Below are positions 1 to 6,921 of a DNA stretch of 14,730 nucleotides, piece after piece. This stretch comes from Clostridium sp. CAG:967 (GTDB taxonomy: Bacteria > Cyanobacteriota > Vampirovibrionia > Gastranaerophilales > Gastranaerophilaceae), in NCBI GenBank assembly GCA_000433095.1, contig HF991451.1, forward strand, positions 1 through 14,730. The letters run 5' to 3'. The translations under genes and the position numbers were made by a program. The notes beneath the pieces are model-generated. The model saw only the letters and a program-made list of their open reading frames with translations, was not told the origin of the DNA and ran no database searches. The stretch's first letter is position 1; each line of letters opens with the position of its first letter.

Positions 1-40
1 TTCCAATAGACGTAACAGCTTTTTTACTAAACTTTTTCAT
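1..40 (-). CDS. N-terminus of an unidentified gene leaving the window
   Basis: This is the 5' end of a minus-strand gene that continues beyond base 1. The visible 13 codons read MKKFSKKAVTSIG. An ATG at 38-40 is preceded by a perfect Shine-Dalgarno AAGGAG (47-52 on the minus strand) with a 6-nt gap, and a good promoter lies just upstream. The basic start could be the n-region of a signal peptide, but too little is visible to say. Function is unknown. Confidence 0.7.
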   Translation of the reverse strand, partial: MKKFSKKAVTSIG

Positions 41-72
41 TAATTGCTCCTTTCAACAATATATACCTTTTT

Positions 73-101
73 ATTATAACAAATTAATTATCGCTAATCA
101 A
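73..101 (-). promoter_or_regulatory. Promoter of the truncated left-end gene
   Basis: On the minus strand, TTGATT (96-101) is followed after 17 nt by a consensus TATAAT (73-78). The predicted transcript starts near base 66, which leaves a leader of about 25 nt carrying the AAGGAG at 47-52. The -35 box overlaps the TAG stop codon of the upstream helicase gene, so the two genes abut but the downstream one can be transcribed on its own. Confidence 0.6.
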
Positions 102-2379
102 TATCAACAGGCTCACGCTGAATTTTTTCAATTGCTTCACGTGCAGTAAACACAAGGGCTTCCGGAACATTTGCGATGGTTGTAAACTGTCTTAAAACAT
201 CAACAACACGCTTGAAAGAACGCACAATATCACCTTCACCCATATCAATCTGCTCTGTAATTGTTTCCCATTCAGCACCTTCAACCCACAATTCAATCAA
301 AGATGAGAAATAAGGGTTAATATACATCGGAGCTTCTACAGAATACCTGCTTTGAACCTTTTCAAGCTTACGTCTTATGTTTCTAATCAAATTCAAAGTT
401 TTTCTTACAGGTTCTGATATAGGCAGATAAGGTATATCAATTCTCAAATCTTCTGTAGTCAGTGCACAAACTACAGCAGCAAGTTGTGACGGCGAAAGAT
501 TATCCAGAACATTAGAAAAAATAATCTCTGCAATAAATAATTCATTTTCAGAACGAATTTGTGAAGTTGTTACGCCACGTTCTGTCGGGTAATCATCCCT
601 CAGGTACCCCATATCAATTAATACGCTTCTGTGAGCAAGGAATTTATTCCAGAAAATATCACGCTGCTTTTCAATTTCCTTTTCAAGTTTGTTTTTGCGA
701 ACAGAAAAACGTTCGAGAACTTCAAGATTTTTTGAATGTTTTTTGTAAAATTTGCAAGTATCACAGTGAAAACCATGCATCTTCTCAAGCATAGCTTTAG
801 TCTGTCTTCCAAATTCGACAGCTTCGGGAGATAAAGGTCTGTTTTTAGACTTTTCCTGCTTGCAAATTCTTTTGTAGGTTTGCCTGTTTTGTACATAGAT
901 ATGGCGAAGTTTATCGTATTCATACAGTTCAGTGTCACATAACTTATAAGGACAAACAAATTCTCTTGATTTTAATTCATTATCAATTTGTTCCTGTGCT
1001 TTCAACAGAGGCTGCAAACGTGAGCCTGAGGAAAAATATCCGAAACTTTTTAATATAAGTTCTTTAGCTTCTTCAAGACTAAATCTTTGTAAAAGGTTCA
1101 ACACCATAGAATAGCTCGGTGAAAAACGGCTTTCTAACGGGTTGGCATCACTTAAAACAAGCTCTGCAACTTCTTCGGGAGATTGGAACTGCGTACCTAC
1201 AATAGTAACATACCCTACTTCATCCATTCCACGTCTTCCTGCTCTGCCTGACATTTGGAGGAATTCGCTTGCCGTAAGCATTCTGTGACCGCTATCAGTA
1301 CGTTTGCTTGTAGAGCTTATTACGGTTGAACGTGCAGGCATATTTATACCTGCTGCAAGAGTTTCTGTAGCAAAAACAACTTTTATCAAACCTTTTTGGA
1401 AAAGTTTTTCAACAAGGTTTTTCCACGCCGGTAAAAGTCCGGCATGGTGAGATGCAACACCCTGTAAAAGATATTCAATATGTTTATTGTTATAAAGATG
1501 AGGGTTTTCAGCAATATACTCATCAATAAACTGTCTAATTTGCGCCTGCTCGCCTTTTGTTACAAGTTCCAGAGATGAACACTTTTCCATTTGTTCATCA
1601 CATTTTTTTCTTGAGAATGTAAAATATATAGCAGGAAGCATATCATTCTCTTGCAGATTTCTAATAATATCTTTTACGTAAGAACGTTTATTCTGAAGTT
1701 TTTTACCAAACACACGTTTTTCAGGCTTAATTTTTTTATTCAACTGACCGCTTGGAGTAAGAAGCGGCAAAAGCTTACTAGGCTGAGAGCTGTCAAAATA
1801 ATAAAACCTTAAAGGTACAGGTCTGAAGTCGGTATTTACAAGTTCTGTTTTTGAATGAACAGTATTAATCCAATCCGTAAGCTCGTCAGCATTTGCCACA
1901 GTTGCCGAAAGGGCAATAATTTGAACATTTGTAGGACAATAAATAATACTTTCTTCCCAAACAGTTCCACGCTGCTCATCGTTCATATAGTGAACTTCAT
2001 CCAGAACAACATATTTAACATCTTTCATATTATCGGTTACAGAGCCGAAATTGGTTCCGTAAAGCATATTTCTGAAAACTTCCGTTGTCATAACAACGAT
2101 TTGGGCATTACGGTTAATTGAAGTATCACCTGTTAATAAACCTACTTTATCCTGCCCGTATTTTTCGCCAAAATCGTAATATTTCTGATTTGACAATGCC
2201 TTTAAAGGAGTAGTGTAAAAAATTCTTTTTCCATCCTCTAATGCTCTATGAATAGCATGCTGTGCTATTACAGTTTTACCTGCACCGGTAGGCGCACAGA
2301 CTACAACGCTTTTACCTGAATTAATACATTCACAGGCATCTTTTTGAAACTCATCCAACTCAAATGGAAAATCGTACAT
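94..2379 (-). CDS. Ski2-like DEVH-box ATP-dependent RNA helicase (HelY/Mtr4 type, DSHCT domain)
   Basis: A 761-residue superfamily 2 helicase that is expected to unwind structured RNA using ATP in the cytoplasm. Motifs in order: Walker A APTGAGKT (about 29-36), DEVH (about 127-130), LSAT (about 157-160), TETLAAGINMPAR (about 338-350) and motif VI QMSGRAGRRG (about 376-385). The C-terminal region (about 610-740) resembles the DSHCT domain of Ski2/Mtr4/HelY proteins, ending with GEGDIVRSFKRVVDVLRQ. An insert at about 470-545 carries CPYKLC and later CDTC, a four-cysteine arrangement that may bind metal. The open frame extends to a TTG at 2382, but AAGGAG at 2385-2390 is only 2 nt from it and 5 nt from the ATG at 2379, so the ATG was chosen. 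It has its own promoter. Family is clear; the exact RNA substrate is unknown. Confidence 0.93.
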   Translation of the reverse strand: MYDFPFELDEFQKDACECINSGKSVVVCAPTGAGKTVIAQHAIHRALEDGKRIFYTTPLKALSNQKYYDFGEKYGQDKVGLLTGDTSINRNAQIVVMTTEVFRNMLYGTNFGSVTDNMKDVKYVVLDEVHYMNDEQRGTVWEESIIYCPTNVQIIALSATVANADELTDWINTVHSKTELVNTDFRPVPLRFYYFDSSQPSKLLPLLTPSGQLNKKIKPEKRVFGKKLQNKRSYVKDIIRNLQENDMLPAIYFTFSRKKCDEQMEKCSSLELVTKGEQAQIRQFIDEYIAENPHLYNNKHIEYLLQGVASHHAGLLPAWKNLVEKLFQKGLIKVVFATETLAAGINMPARSTVISSTSKRTDSGHRMLTASEFLQMSGRAGRRGMDEVGYVTIVGTQFQSPEEVAELVLSDANPLESRFSPSYSMVLNLLQRFSLEEAKELILKSFGYFSSGSRLQPLLKAQEQIDNELKSREFVCPYKLCDTELYEYDKLRHIYVQNRQTYKRICKQEKSKNRPLSPEAVEFGRQTKAMLEKMHGFHCDTCKFYKKHSKNLEVLERFSVRKNKLEKEIEKQRDIFWNKFLAHRSVLIDMGYLRDDYPTERGVTTSQIRSENELFIAEIIFSNVLDNLSPSQLAAVVCALTTEDLRIDIPYLPISEPVRKTLNLIRNIRRKLEKVQSRYSVEAPMYINPYFSSLIELWVEGAEWETITEQIDMGEGDIVRSFKRVVDVLRQFTTIANVPEALVFTAREAIEKIQREPVDID

Positions 2380-2405
2380 CAAAACTCCTTTGGCTATCTA
2401 ATTAC

Positions 2406-2434
2406 ATTATGCCCTAAAAATGAGTAATTGTAAA
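2406..2434 (-). promoter_or_regulatory. Promoter of the helicase gene
   Basis: Minus-strand TTTACA (2429-2434), 17-nt spacer, CATAAT (2406-2411). The predicted start is near 2399, about 20 nt before the ATG at 2379, with the Shine-Dalgarno sequence between them. It lies downstream of the serS terminator, so the helicase appears to be a separate unit. Confidence 0.55.
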
Positions 2435-2443
2435 ACATCAAAT

Positions 2444-2475
2444 AAAAGACCTTATAAAAATTTATAAGGTCTTTT
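2444..2475. terminator. Hairpin terminator after serS
   Basis: A near-perfect inverted repeat: AAAAGACCTTATAAA (2444-2458) pairs with TTTATAAGGTCTTTT (2461-2475). Read on the minus strand it begins 3 nt after the serS stop codon and ends in a T-rich run (TTTTATTTG). It would stop serS transcripts before the helicase promoter. The plus-strand reading also ends in TTTT, but no plus-strand gene uses it. Confidence 0.75.
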
Positions 2476-2478
2476 ATA

Positions 2479-3744
2479 TTATATCTTATCAAAGCCCGTG
2501 TATTTTCTTAGCACCTCAGGAATTACAATAGAACCGTCTTCTTGCTGGTAATTTTCAACGATTGCCGCAAATGTTCTGCCAACCGCAAGACCTGAACCAT
2601 TAATAGTATGAACAAAATTTATCTTTCCGGTTTCTTTTTCACGATATCTTATGTTTGCACGTCTTGCCTGATAATCTCCGAAGTTAGAACAGCTTGAAAT
2701 TTCTTTATAAGCTCCGTAAGACGGCATCCATACTTCCAAATCCCAGCACTTATTTGCTGAAAATCCGATATCACCTGTTGAGAGAGCTTCTCGTCTGTAT
2801 GGAAGTTCAAGCAATTGAAGCATCTTTTCAGCATCTTCGGTAAGTTTTTCATGCTCCTCTTTACTTGTTTGCGGTGTACAAAGTTTAACAAGTTCAACTT
2901 TATTAAATTGGTGTACACGAATTAAGCCTCTTGTATCTTTACCGGCAGAACCTGATTCACGTCTGAAACAAGGAGTATATGCTGTCATATATTTAGGCAG
3001 GTCGTCTTCTGACAGGATTTCACCCGAATAAATATTTGTAACCGGAACTTCTGCTGTCGGAATTAAGAACAAATCTTCTTCTTCGCATTTATACATATCT
3101 TCTTTAAACTTAGGAAGCTGACCTGTACCTGTCATTGTAGCAGAGTTTGCCATAAACGGAGGCAAAATTTCTTCATACCCCTGTTCTCCTGTGTGGTAGT
3201 CAAGGAAGAAATTAATAATTGCACGTTCTAATTTTGCACCTTTACCTCTGTATAAAATAAATCTGCTTTGAGATATTTTTACGCCACGTTCAAAATCAAC
3301 AAGCCCTTTTTCTTCACACAAATCCCAGTGAGCTTTGTGTTCAAAATCAAATTTTCTGGGCTCACCCCATTTATATACTTCAACATTATCATCTTCCGAT
3401 AAACCTATTGGAGTTGTTTCATCAGGAATATTTGGAGTATGCAGAAGAATATCTCTCTGCTTATTATCTAATTCAGTTTGTTTTTCTTCCAATGCTTTGA
3501 TATCATCACCGAGTTTGCGAACTTCTTCCTGTATAGCATCGGTATTTTCACCGTTTTTCTTCATCATGCCGATTTTCTGAGAATCAGCTTTTCTTTTTGC
3601 ACGCAATTCATCTGCCTGAGTTTGAACTTTTCTTCTTTCAACATCAATTTCCAAAACTTCATCAATAGAAAGTTCGGGATTTCTGCGTTTTAAAAGCTCA
3701 TTAACCTTATCAGGACATTCTCTTATCAATTTGATATCAAGCAT
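2479..3744 (-). CDS. serS: Seryl-tRNA synthetase
   Basis: Charges tRNA-Ser (and tRNA-Sec where present) with serine in the cytoplasm. It is a class II synthetase of 421 residues, the normal bacterial length. The N-terminal tRNA-binding coiled coil spans about residues 30-100, rich in E, K, R and Q. The catalytic domain shows TAEVP (230-234), motif 2 beginning FRRESGSAGKDTRGL (260-274) and motif 3 GSGLAVGR (383-390). The ATG at 3742-3744 is preceded by AAGGTGG (3752-3758), gap 7. Its leader is only about 43 nt, too short for a T-box riboswitch, so the tRNA-sensing control seen in many Firmicutes is absent. A terminator follows directly. Confidence 0.98.
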   Translation of the reverse strand: MLDIKLIRECPDKVNELLKRRNPELSIDEVLEIDVERRKVQTQADELRAKRKADSQKIGMMKKNGENTDAIQEEVRKLGDDIKALEEKQTELDNKQRDILLHTPNIPDETTPIGLSEDDNVEVYKWGEPRKFDFEHKAHWDLCEEKGLVDFERGVKISQSRFILYRGKGAKLERAIINFFLDYHTGEQGYEEILPPFMANSATMTGTGQLPKFKEDMYKCEEEDLFLIPTAEVPVTNIYSGEILSEDDLPKYMTAYTPCFRRESGSAGKDTRGLIRVHQFNKVELVKLCTPQTSKEEHEKLTEDAEKMLQLLELPYRREALSTGDIGFSANKCWDLEVWMPSYGAYKEISSCSNFGDYQARRANIRYREKETGKINFVHTINGSGLAVGRTFAAIVENYQQEDGSIVIPEVLRKYTGFDKI

Positions 3745-3793
3745 CTTTTTACCACCTTTGTATATTATTCTTTTCAGTTATATTTATGGCTAT

Positions 3794-3822
3794 ATTGTAG
3801 TTTAAATAAAAGTTATAATCAA
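3794..3822 (-). promoter_or_regulatory. Promoter of serS
   Basis: Minus-strand TTGATT (3817-3822), 17-nt spacer, TACAAT (3794-3799). The predicted start is near 3787, giving a leader of about 43 nt to the serS ATG at 3744. No attenuator or T-box structure fits in that length. Confidence 0.55.
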
Positions 3823-3854
3823 GATTTAATTTATTCTCACAATTATGTAAAGAA

Positions 3855-3885
3855 TTGTGGATTTTCTTGACAAGGGGTGTATAAT
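3855..3885 (+). promoter_or_regulatory. Possible promoter of the 108-aa gene and TMEM43 pair
   Basis: A consensus TATAAT sits at 3880-3885. The best -35 at acceptable distance is TTGTGG (3855-3860, spacer 19). A perfect TTGACA at 3867-3872 is only 7 nt from the TATAAT, too close to pair with it. The predicted start near 3892 leaves a very short leader of about 15 nt. It also rules out the upstream GTG at 3877 as a start codon, because the -10 box overlaps that region. Confidence 0.4.
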
Positions 3886-3906
3886 GTAATCAGAGGGTAT
3901 GTGTTT

Positions 3907-4233
3907 ATGATGTTCAAAAAATTAGCTCAAAAACTTAATAAAGACAGACAAAAACTAAGCAGCGCAGCAATCAATCCGCTAGAGGTAGATTTTGACGATA
4001 GAAAAAGCGTGTTTCTTGACAAATTGACAAGAACTGCTGTTAATATGTATGAACGTAAATGCGACATCAAAAACTTTTCAAAATTAGTACTCTCTGATCC
4101 TGAAAATGACTCACATAATAAAATTATGGATGAACTTTTTTCTAAGGGGATTATTGATGCATCAGACGATGAAAAACTGCTTGAGCTCTCTGATAATTCA
4201 AGGTTTTTAAGAGATTTGGGACTTATAGATTAA
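3907..4233 (+). CDS. Unknown 108-aa soluble protein
   Basis: I do not recognise this protein. It is 108 residues, highly charged, and has no signal peptide or membrane segment. It starts MMFKKLAQKLNKDRQKL, probably amphipathic helix, and ends in an acidic, leucine-rich stretch (EKLLELSDNSRFLRDLGLID). The frame opens at a GTG (3877), but the -10 box overlaps there. The ATG at 3907 has AGAGGG (3892-3897) 9 nt upstream, so it is preferred; the next codon is also ATG. It lies 19 nt before the TMEM43-family gene on the same strand and is probably co-transcribed with it. That suggests, but does not show, a shared role at the membrane. Confidence 0.7.
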   Translation: MMFKKLAQKLNKDRQKLSSAAINPLEVDFDDRKSVFLDKLTRTAVNMYERKCDIKNFSKLVLSDPENDSHNKIMDELFSKGIIDASDDEKLLELSDNSRFLRDLGLID

Positions 4234-4252
4234 CAGAACTAAGGAGTTGGAA

Positions 4253-5311
4253 GTGGCTAGAGGAAACAGTTTTCTAGGAAGTATATTTATAGGAATAATT
4301 TTATTTATAGTTTCATTTTTTGTGCTTTTTATAAATGAATTTATATACGTAAACTCTTTAAAAATCGCTGATTTTGCAGAAAAAAATGCTGTTGTTACCT
4401 CATCAAACAGCATATCCCCTGCAAACGAAAACAAACTTGTTCACCTCACAGGTCAGGCGTACTCGCAAGAAACACTTACAGATTCCGTTATCAGTATTCC
4501 AAATGCAATTGCACTTTTCAGAGATACCGAAATGTATCAGTGGAAAGAATTAAAAAAACAGAATGAGGACAACAGCACACAATATGAATACAGAAAAGTT
4601 TGGAGTAAGTTTTTAATAAATTCATCCGAATTTCAAAACAAATCTTACACAAATCCGACAAATATGAAATATAAAGAACTTGATTTATATGCACAGAATG
4701 TAGGATTTGGCAAGTTTTACCTGTCTGACAATATTATAGAAAATATTAACTCCCGCAGCAAAATATTGCAGCTGCCATACAGTAACAAGTTTAAAGTTTA
4801 TAACGGATTTTATTTTACCGGACAAAACTATGATAACCCTGCTATAGGCGATCAAAAACTTGCATATTCATATATTCCGTCAGGCATAAAGCTTTCAATT
4901 ATCGCTAAACAGTCAGGAAACAGGCTTGAAAGTATGAACAGCAAGTTCGGTAATTTTACAATTGTATCAAGCGGCACTAAAAATTTAAAAGATATGCTCA
5001 CAGAATACAGAAATGACAGTTCCAATAAAACCTGGATTTTTAGGGGAATTGGACTTTTATTGATGCTTGTCGGGCTAAATATGATGATTATGCCTATTGC
5101 AAACATTGGAGGAATGATACCTGTATTAGGTCAAATCACAAAATTCGCCGCAACATTATCAACATTTATATTAACTATTGCACTCGGGACAATAACAATT
5201 GCATCCGGCTGGCTGCTTTTCCGTCCGGAAATCGCTATACCTCTCATAATTGTTGGTATCTTTACAATTTTAAGCCTTAAGAAAAAGAAGAAAATTATAA
5301 TTCCCGAATAA
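4253..5311 (+). CDS. TMEM43/LUMA-family membrane protein
   Basis: A 352-residue integral membrane protein resembling the TMEM43 (LUMA, DUF1625) family. The eukaryotic member sits in the inner nuclear membrane and ER; the bacterial role is unknown. Visible family traits are an N-terminal membrane segment (about 8-28), then NENKLVHLTG-like residues (KLVHLTGQA), a large extramembrane region containing YEYRKVWSKFLINSSEF, and three hydrophobic segments near the C-terminus (about 260-282, 296-322, 326-342). It ends in a lysine run. A TTG at 4247 opens the frame but directly touches AAGGAG (4241-4246); the GTG at 4253 lies 6 nt from it and is chosen. The gene overlaps the convergent isocitrate dehydrogenase by 17 nt and no terminator separates them. 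Family assignment is from remembered motifs and fold layout. Confidence 0.82.
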   Translation: MARGNSFLGSIFIGIILFIVSFFVLFINEFIYVNSLKIADFAEKNAVVTSSNSISPANENKLVHLTGQAYSQETLTDSVISIPNAIALFRDTEMYQWKELKKQNEDNSTQYEYRKVWSKFLINSSEFQNKSYTNPTNMKYKELDLYAQNVGFGKFYLSDNIIENINSRSKILQLPYSNKFKVYNGFYFTGQNYDNPAIGDQKLAYSYIPSGIKLSIIAKQSGNRLESMNSKFGNFTIVSSGTKNLKDMLTEYRNDSSNKTWIFRGIGLLLMLVGLNMMIMPIANIGGMIPVLGQITKFAATLSTFILTIALGTITIASGWLLFRPEIAIPLIIVGIFTILSLKKKKKIIIPE

Positions 5312-6287
5312 CTGCATCCGTAAATTCTGTTGTAGATGCATTGCCGCCTAAGTCTTGAGTACAAATACCTTTTTCAAGGGTTTTAAATAATGCTTTTTCA
5401 ATTTTGGCTGCATATGAAGCTTCACCGATATATTTGAGCATTTCTGTTGCAGACATCAATAATGCTGTCGGATTTGCTTTATTTTGCCCTTTTATATCAG
5501 GTGCAGAGCCATGGACAGGTTCAAATACCGCATAATCAAGACCGATATTTGCCCCCTGTGCAACCCCGAGCCCTCCGATTAAACCTGCACACAAATCAGA
5601 AACTATATCACCGTAAAGGTTTGGCAAAACAAGCACATCAAATCGGTTTGGATTTTGTACAAGCTGCATGCACAAATTATCTACAAGAATTTCTTTTGTA
5701 CTTATTTCAGGATAAGTTTGCGCTACATTCCGAAAACTTTCTAAAAATAACCCGTCAGAAAGTTTCATAATGTTAGCTTTTGTAACTACACAAACTTCTT
5801 TGCGATCGTTTTTTACGGCGTAATCAAAAGCAAATTTTGCAATTCTTTCAGAAGCTTTTCTAGTAATAACTTTTATACTTTCAGCAGTATTTTCATCAAC
5901 CTGCCGTTCAATTCCTGCATATAAATCTTCTGTATTCTCTCTTACAACAACTATATCAACATTATCAAATCTTGTTTTTACATTAGGAAAATTTTTGCAA
6001 GGTCTTAAATTTGCATACAAATCAAGTTCTTTTCTCAACTGAACGTTTACAGAACGGAAACCTTTTCCAATAGGTGTTGTAACAGGAGCTTTTAATGCCA
6101 CTTTGTTAGCCTTAACCGAATTCAAAACTCTTTCAGGCAAAGGCACCCCTTCTTTATCAATAACATCAGCACCTGCTGTTTGCACATCCCAATCTATTTT
6201 TACCCCTGCAGCATCAATAATCTTAACAACTGCATCAGAAATTTCTGGTCCTATACCGTCCCCGTTAATCAATGTTATCCGTGTCAT
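5295..6287 (-). CDS. icd: NAD-type isocitrate dehydrogenase (isopropylmalate/isocitrate dehydrogenase family)
   Basis: Oxidatively decarboxylates isocitrate to 2-oxoglutarate, supplying carbon for glutamate synthesis or a partial TCA path. It has 330 residues, the short form close to eukaryotic IDH3 and Thermus-like enzymes rather than the approximately 415-aa E. coli Icd. Substrate residues are visible in SVNVQLRKELDLYANLRP (79-96: S79, N81, R85, R95), R116 in VVRENTEDLYAG, Y123 and K170. Metal-binding aspartates are D203, D227 and D231 (NLYGDIVSD). The cofactor loop reads HGSAPDIKG (259-267), where D264-I265 points to NAD rather than NADP (K-Y there). The ATG at 6287 has GAGG 4 nt upstream, inside the preceding small gene, which it overlaps by 23 nt. 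A related beta-decarboxylating dehydrogenase (3-isopropylmalate, homoisocitrate) is less likely given the S-x-N and NAD-IDH-like loop. Confidence 0.9.
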   Translation of the reverse strand: MTRITLINGDGIGPEISDAVVKIIDAAGVKIDWDVQTAGADVIDKEGVPLPERVLNSVKANKVALKAPVTTPIGKGFRSVNVQLRKELDLYANLRPCKNFPNVKTRFDNVDIVVVRENTEDLYAGIERQVDENTAESIKVITRKASERIAKFAFDYAVKNDRKEVCVVTKANIMKLSDGLFLESFRNVAQTYPEISTKEILVDNLCMQLVQNPNRFDVLVLPNLYGDIVSDLCAGLIGGLGVAQGANIGLDYAVFEPVHGSAPDIKGQNKANPTALLMSATEMLKYIGEASYAAKIEKALFKTLEKGICTQDLGGNASTTEFTDAVIREL

Positions 6288-6483
6288 TATTCCTCACAAT
6301 ATGCAAAGTTCTTTTAAACTTCTTAAAAAATCCGCAATTTGTGACAGTAAGATTATCTTCCAAAGATACAACACCAAGCCCCAGTGCTGTTAAAAGCGGA
6401 CAGGAAAGTCCTTTTGTATAGTTTGCACAATCAAGACACTGGTCATCTTCTTCAATAAATATTTTACCGTCATTGCAATACAT
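6265..6483 (-). CDS. Small cysteine-rich protein coupled to isocitrate dehydrogenase
   Basis: An unrecognised 72-residue cytoplasmic protein with five cysteines: C3, C16 and C19 (QCLDCANY), C28 (SCPLL) and C50 (NCGFF). The spacing could hold zinc or an iron-sulphur centre; this is inference. The hydrophobic middle is too short and polar-flanked to call a membrane segment. The frame opens at a TTG at 6498, but a consensus TATAAT covers 6490-6495, so that start would lie within the promoter. The ATG at 6483 coincides with the predicted transcription start and has no Shine-Dalgarno, suggesting leaderless translation. The gene overlaps the icd start by 23 nt, so the two are one operon and probably translationally coupled. 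Confidence 0.65.
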   Translation of the reverse strand: MYCNDGKIFIEEDDQCLDCANYTKGLSCPLLTALGLGVVSLEDNLTVTNCGFFKKFKRTLHIVRNNDTDNID

Positions 6484-6489
6484 ATATGA

Positions 6490-6518
6490 ATTATACAACT
6501 TTGACGGATGTTTGTAAA
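6490..6518 (-). promoter_or_regulatory. Promoter of the small Cys protein and icd operon
   Basis: Minus-strand TTTACA (6513-6518), exactly 17 nt, then TATAAT (6490-6495). With normal spacing the transcript would begin at about 6483, the A of the ATG of the small Cys-rich gene. It lies just after the DUF6582-like gene stop (6526), in a gap of 42 nt. Confidence 0.6.
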
Positions 6519-6525
6519 TAAAATA

Positions 6526-6819
6526 TTATTTTTCCGCTTCCGGCGGTCCTTGTGGATTAATTTTTTCCTTCCAGGCTTTTATAATACGCTCTTTGATTGT
6601 TTTAACATCATTTGCATCATATTTTTCGTAGTTTCTTGGCATATGAATATAACTCCAAGCCGCACGAATATGTTCTTCGGTATCAATAGGATATTTATCG
6701 TTCACAGGATCGGCAAATTTTACATCGCCGTATTCATGCAAACCTCTGTTTTTATATACATCATCACGTTTTTCCATACCTGAATTATGCTTATTATTTT
6801 GCCTTGTGTCATCAGTCAT
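6526..6819 (-). CDS. DUF6582-like small protein
   Basis: A 97-residue soluble, highly charged protein. The stretch VKFADPVNDKYPIDTEEHIR followed by AAWSYIHMP (about residues 33-61) resembles the DUF6582 family, found in many bacteria and in phage proteins; biochemical function is unknown. The N-terminal 25 residues are polar and likely disordered, and the C-terminus is a charged helix ending PQGPPEAEK. The ATG at 6817-6819 lacks a clear Shine-Dalgarno (GTTAAG upstream). A TATAAT (6856-6861, minus strand) lies upstream but has no convincing -35. The gene is divergent from the 298-aa glycine-zipper gene and sits 42 nt upstream of the small Cys gene; read-through into the icd operon is possible because I see no terminator between them. 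Confidence 0.75.
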   Translation of the reverse strand: MTDDTRQNNKHNSGMEKRDDVYKNRGLHEYGDVKFADPVNDKYPIDTEEHIRAAWSYIHMPRNYEKYDANDVKTIKERIIKAWKEKINPQGPPEAEK

Positions 6820-6921
6820 CTTAACATATCTTAATAAACTATATAATCAAAAGCAATTATAGAAAACAAATTTTTTTTATATATGTAAGGTAAGGTTATT
6901 TAAAATTTAGGTAGGTTAAAA

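Noticed and set aside
3745..3793. Possible T-box riboswitch in the serS leader
   Set aside because: The predicted leader is about 43 nt and has no specifier loop, T-box sequence or terminator/antiterminator pair.
3867..3885. TTGACA followed closely by TATAAT, looking like a consensus promoter
   Set aside because: The spacer is only 7 nt, far below the 15-19 nt needed, so the two boxes cannot work together. The TATAAT was paired with a weaker TTGTGG instead.
5447..5770. Plus-strand open frame of 107 codons
   Set aside because: It lies entirely antisense to the well-supported isocitrate dehydrogenase gene and shows no family features or ribosome site.
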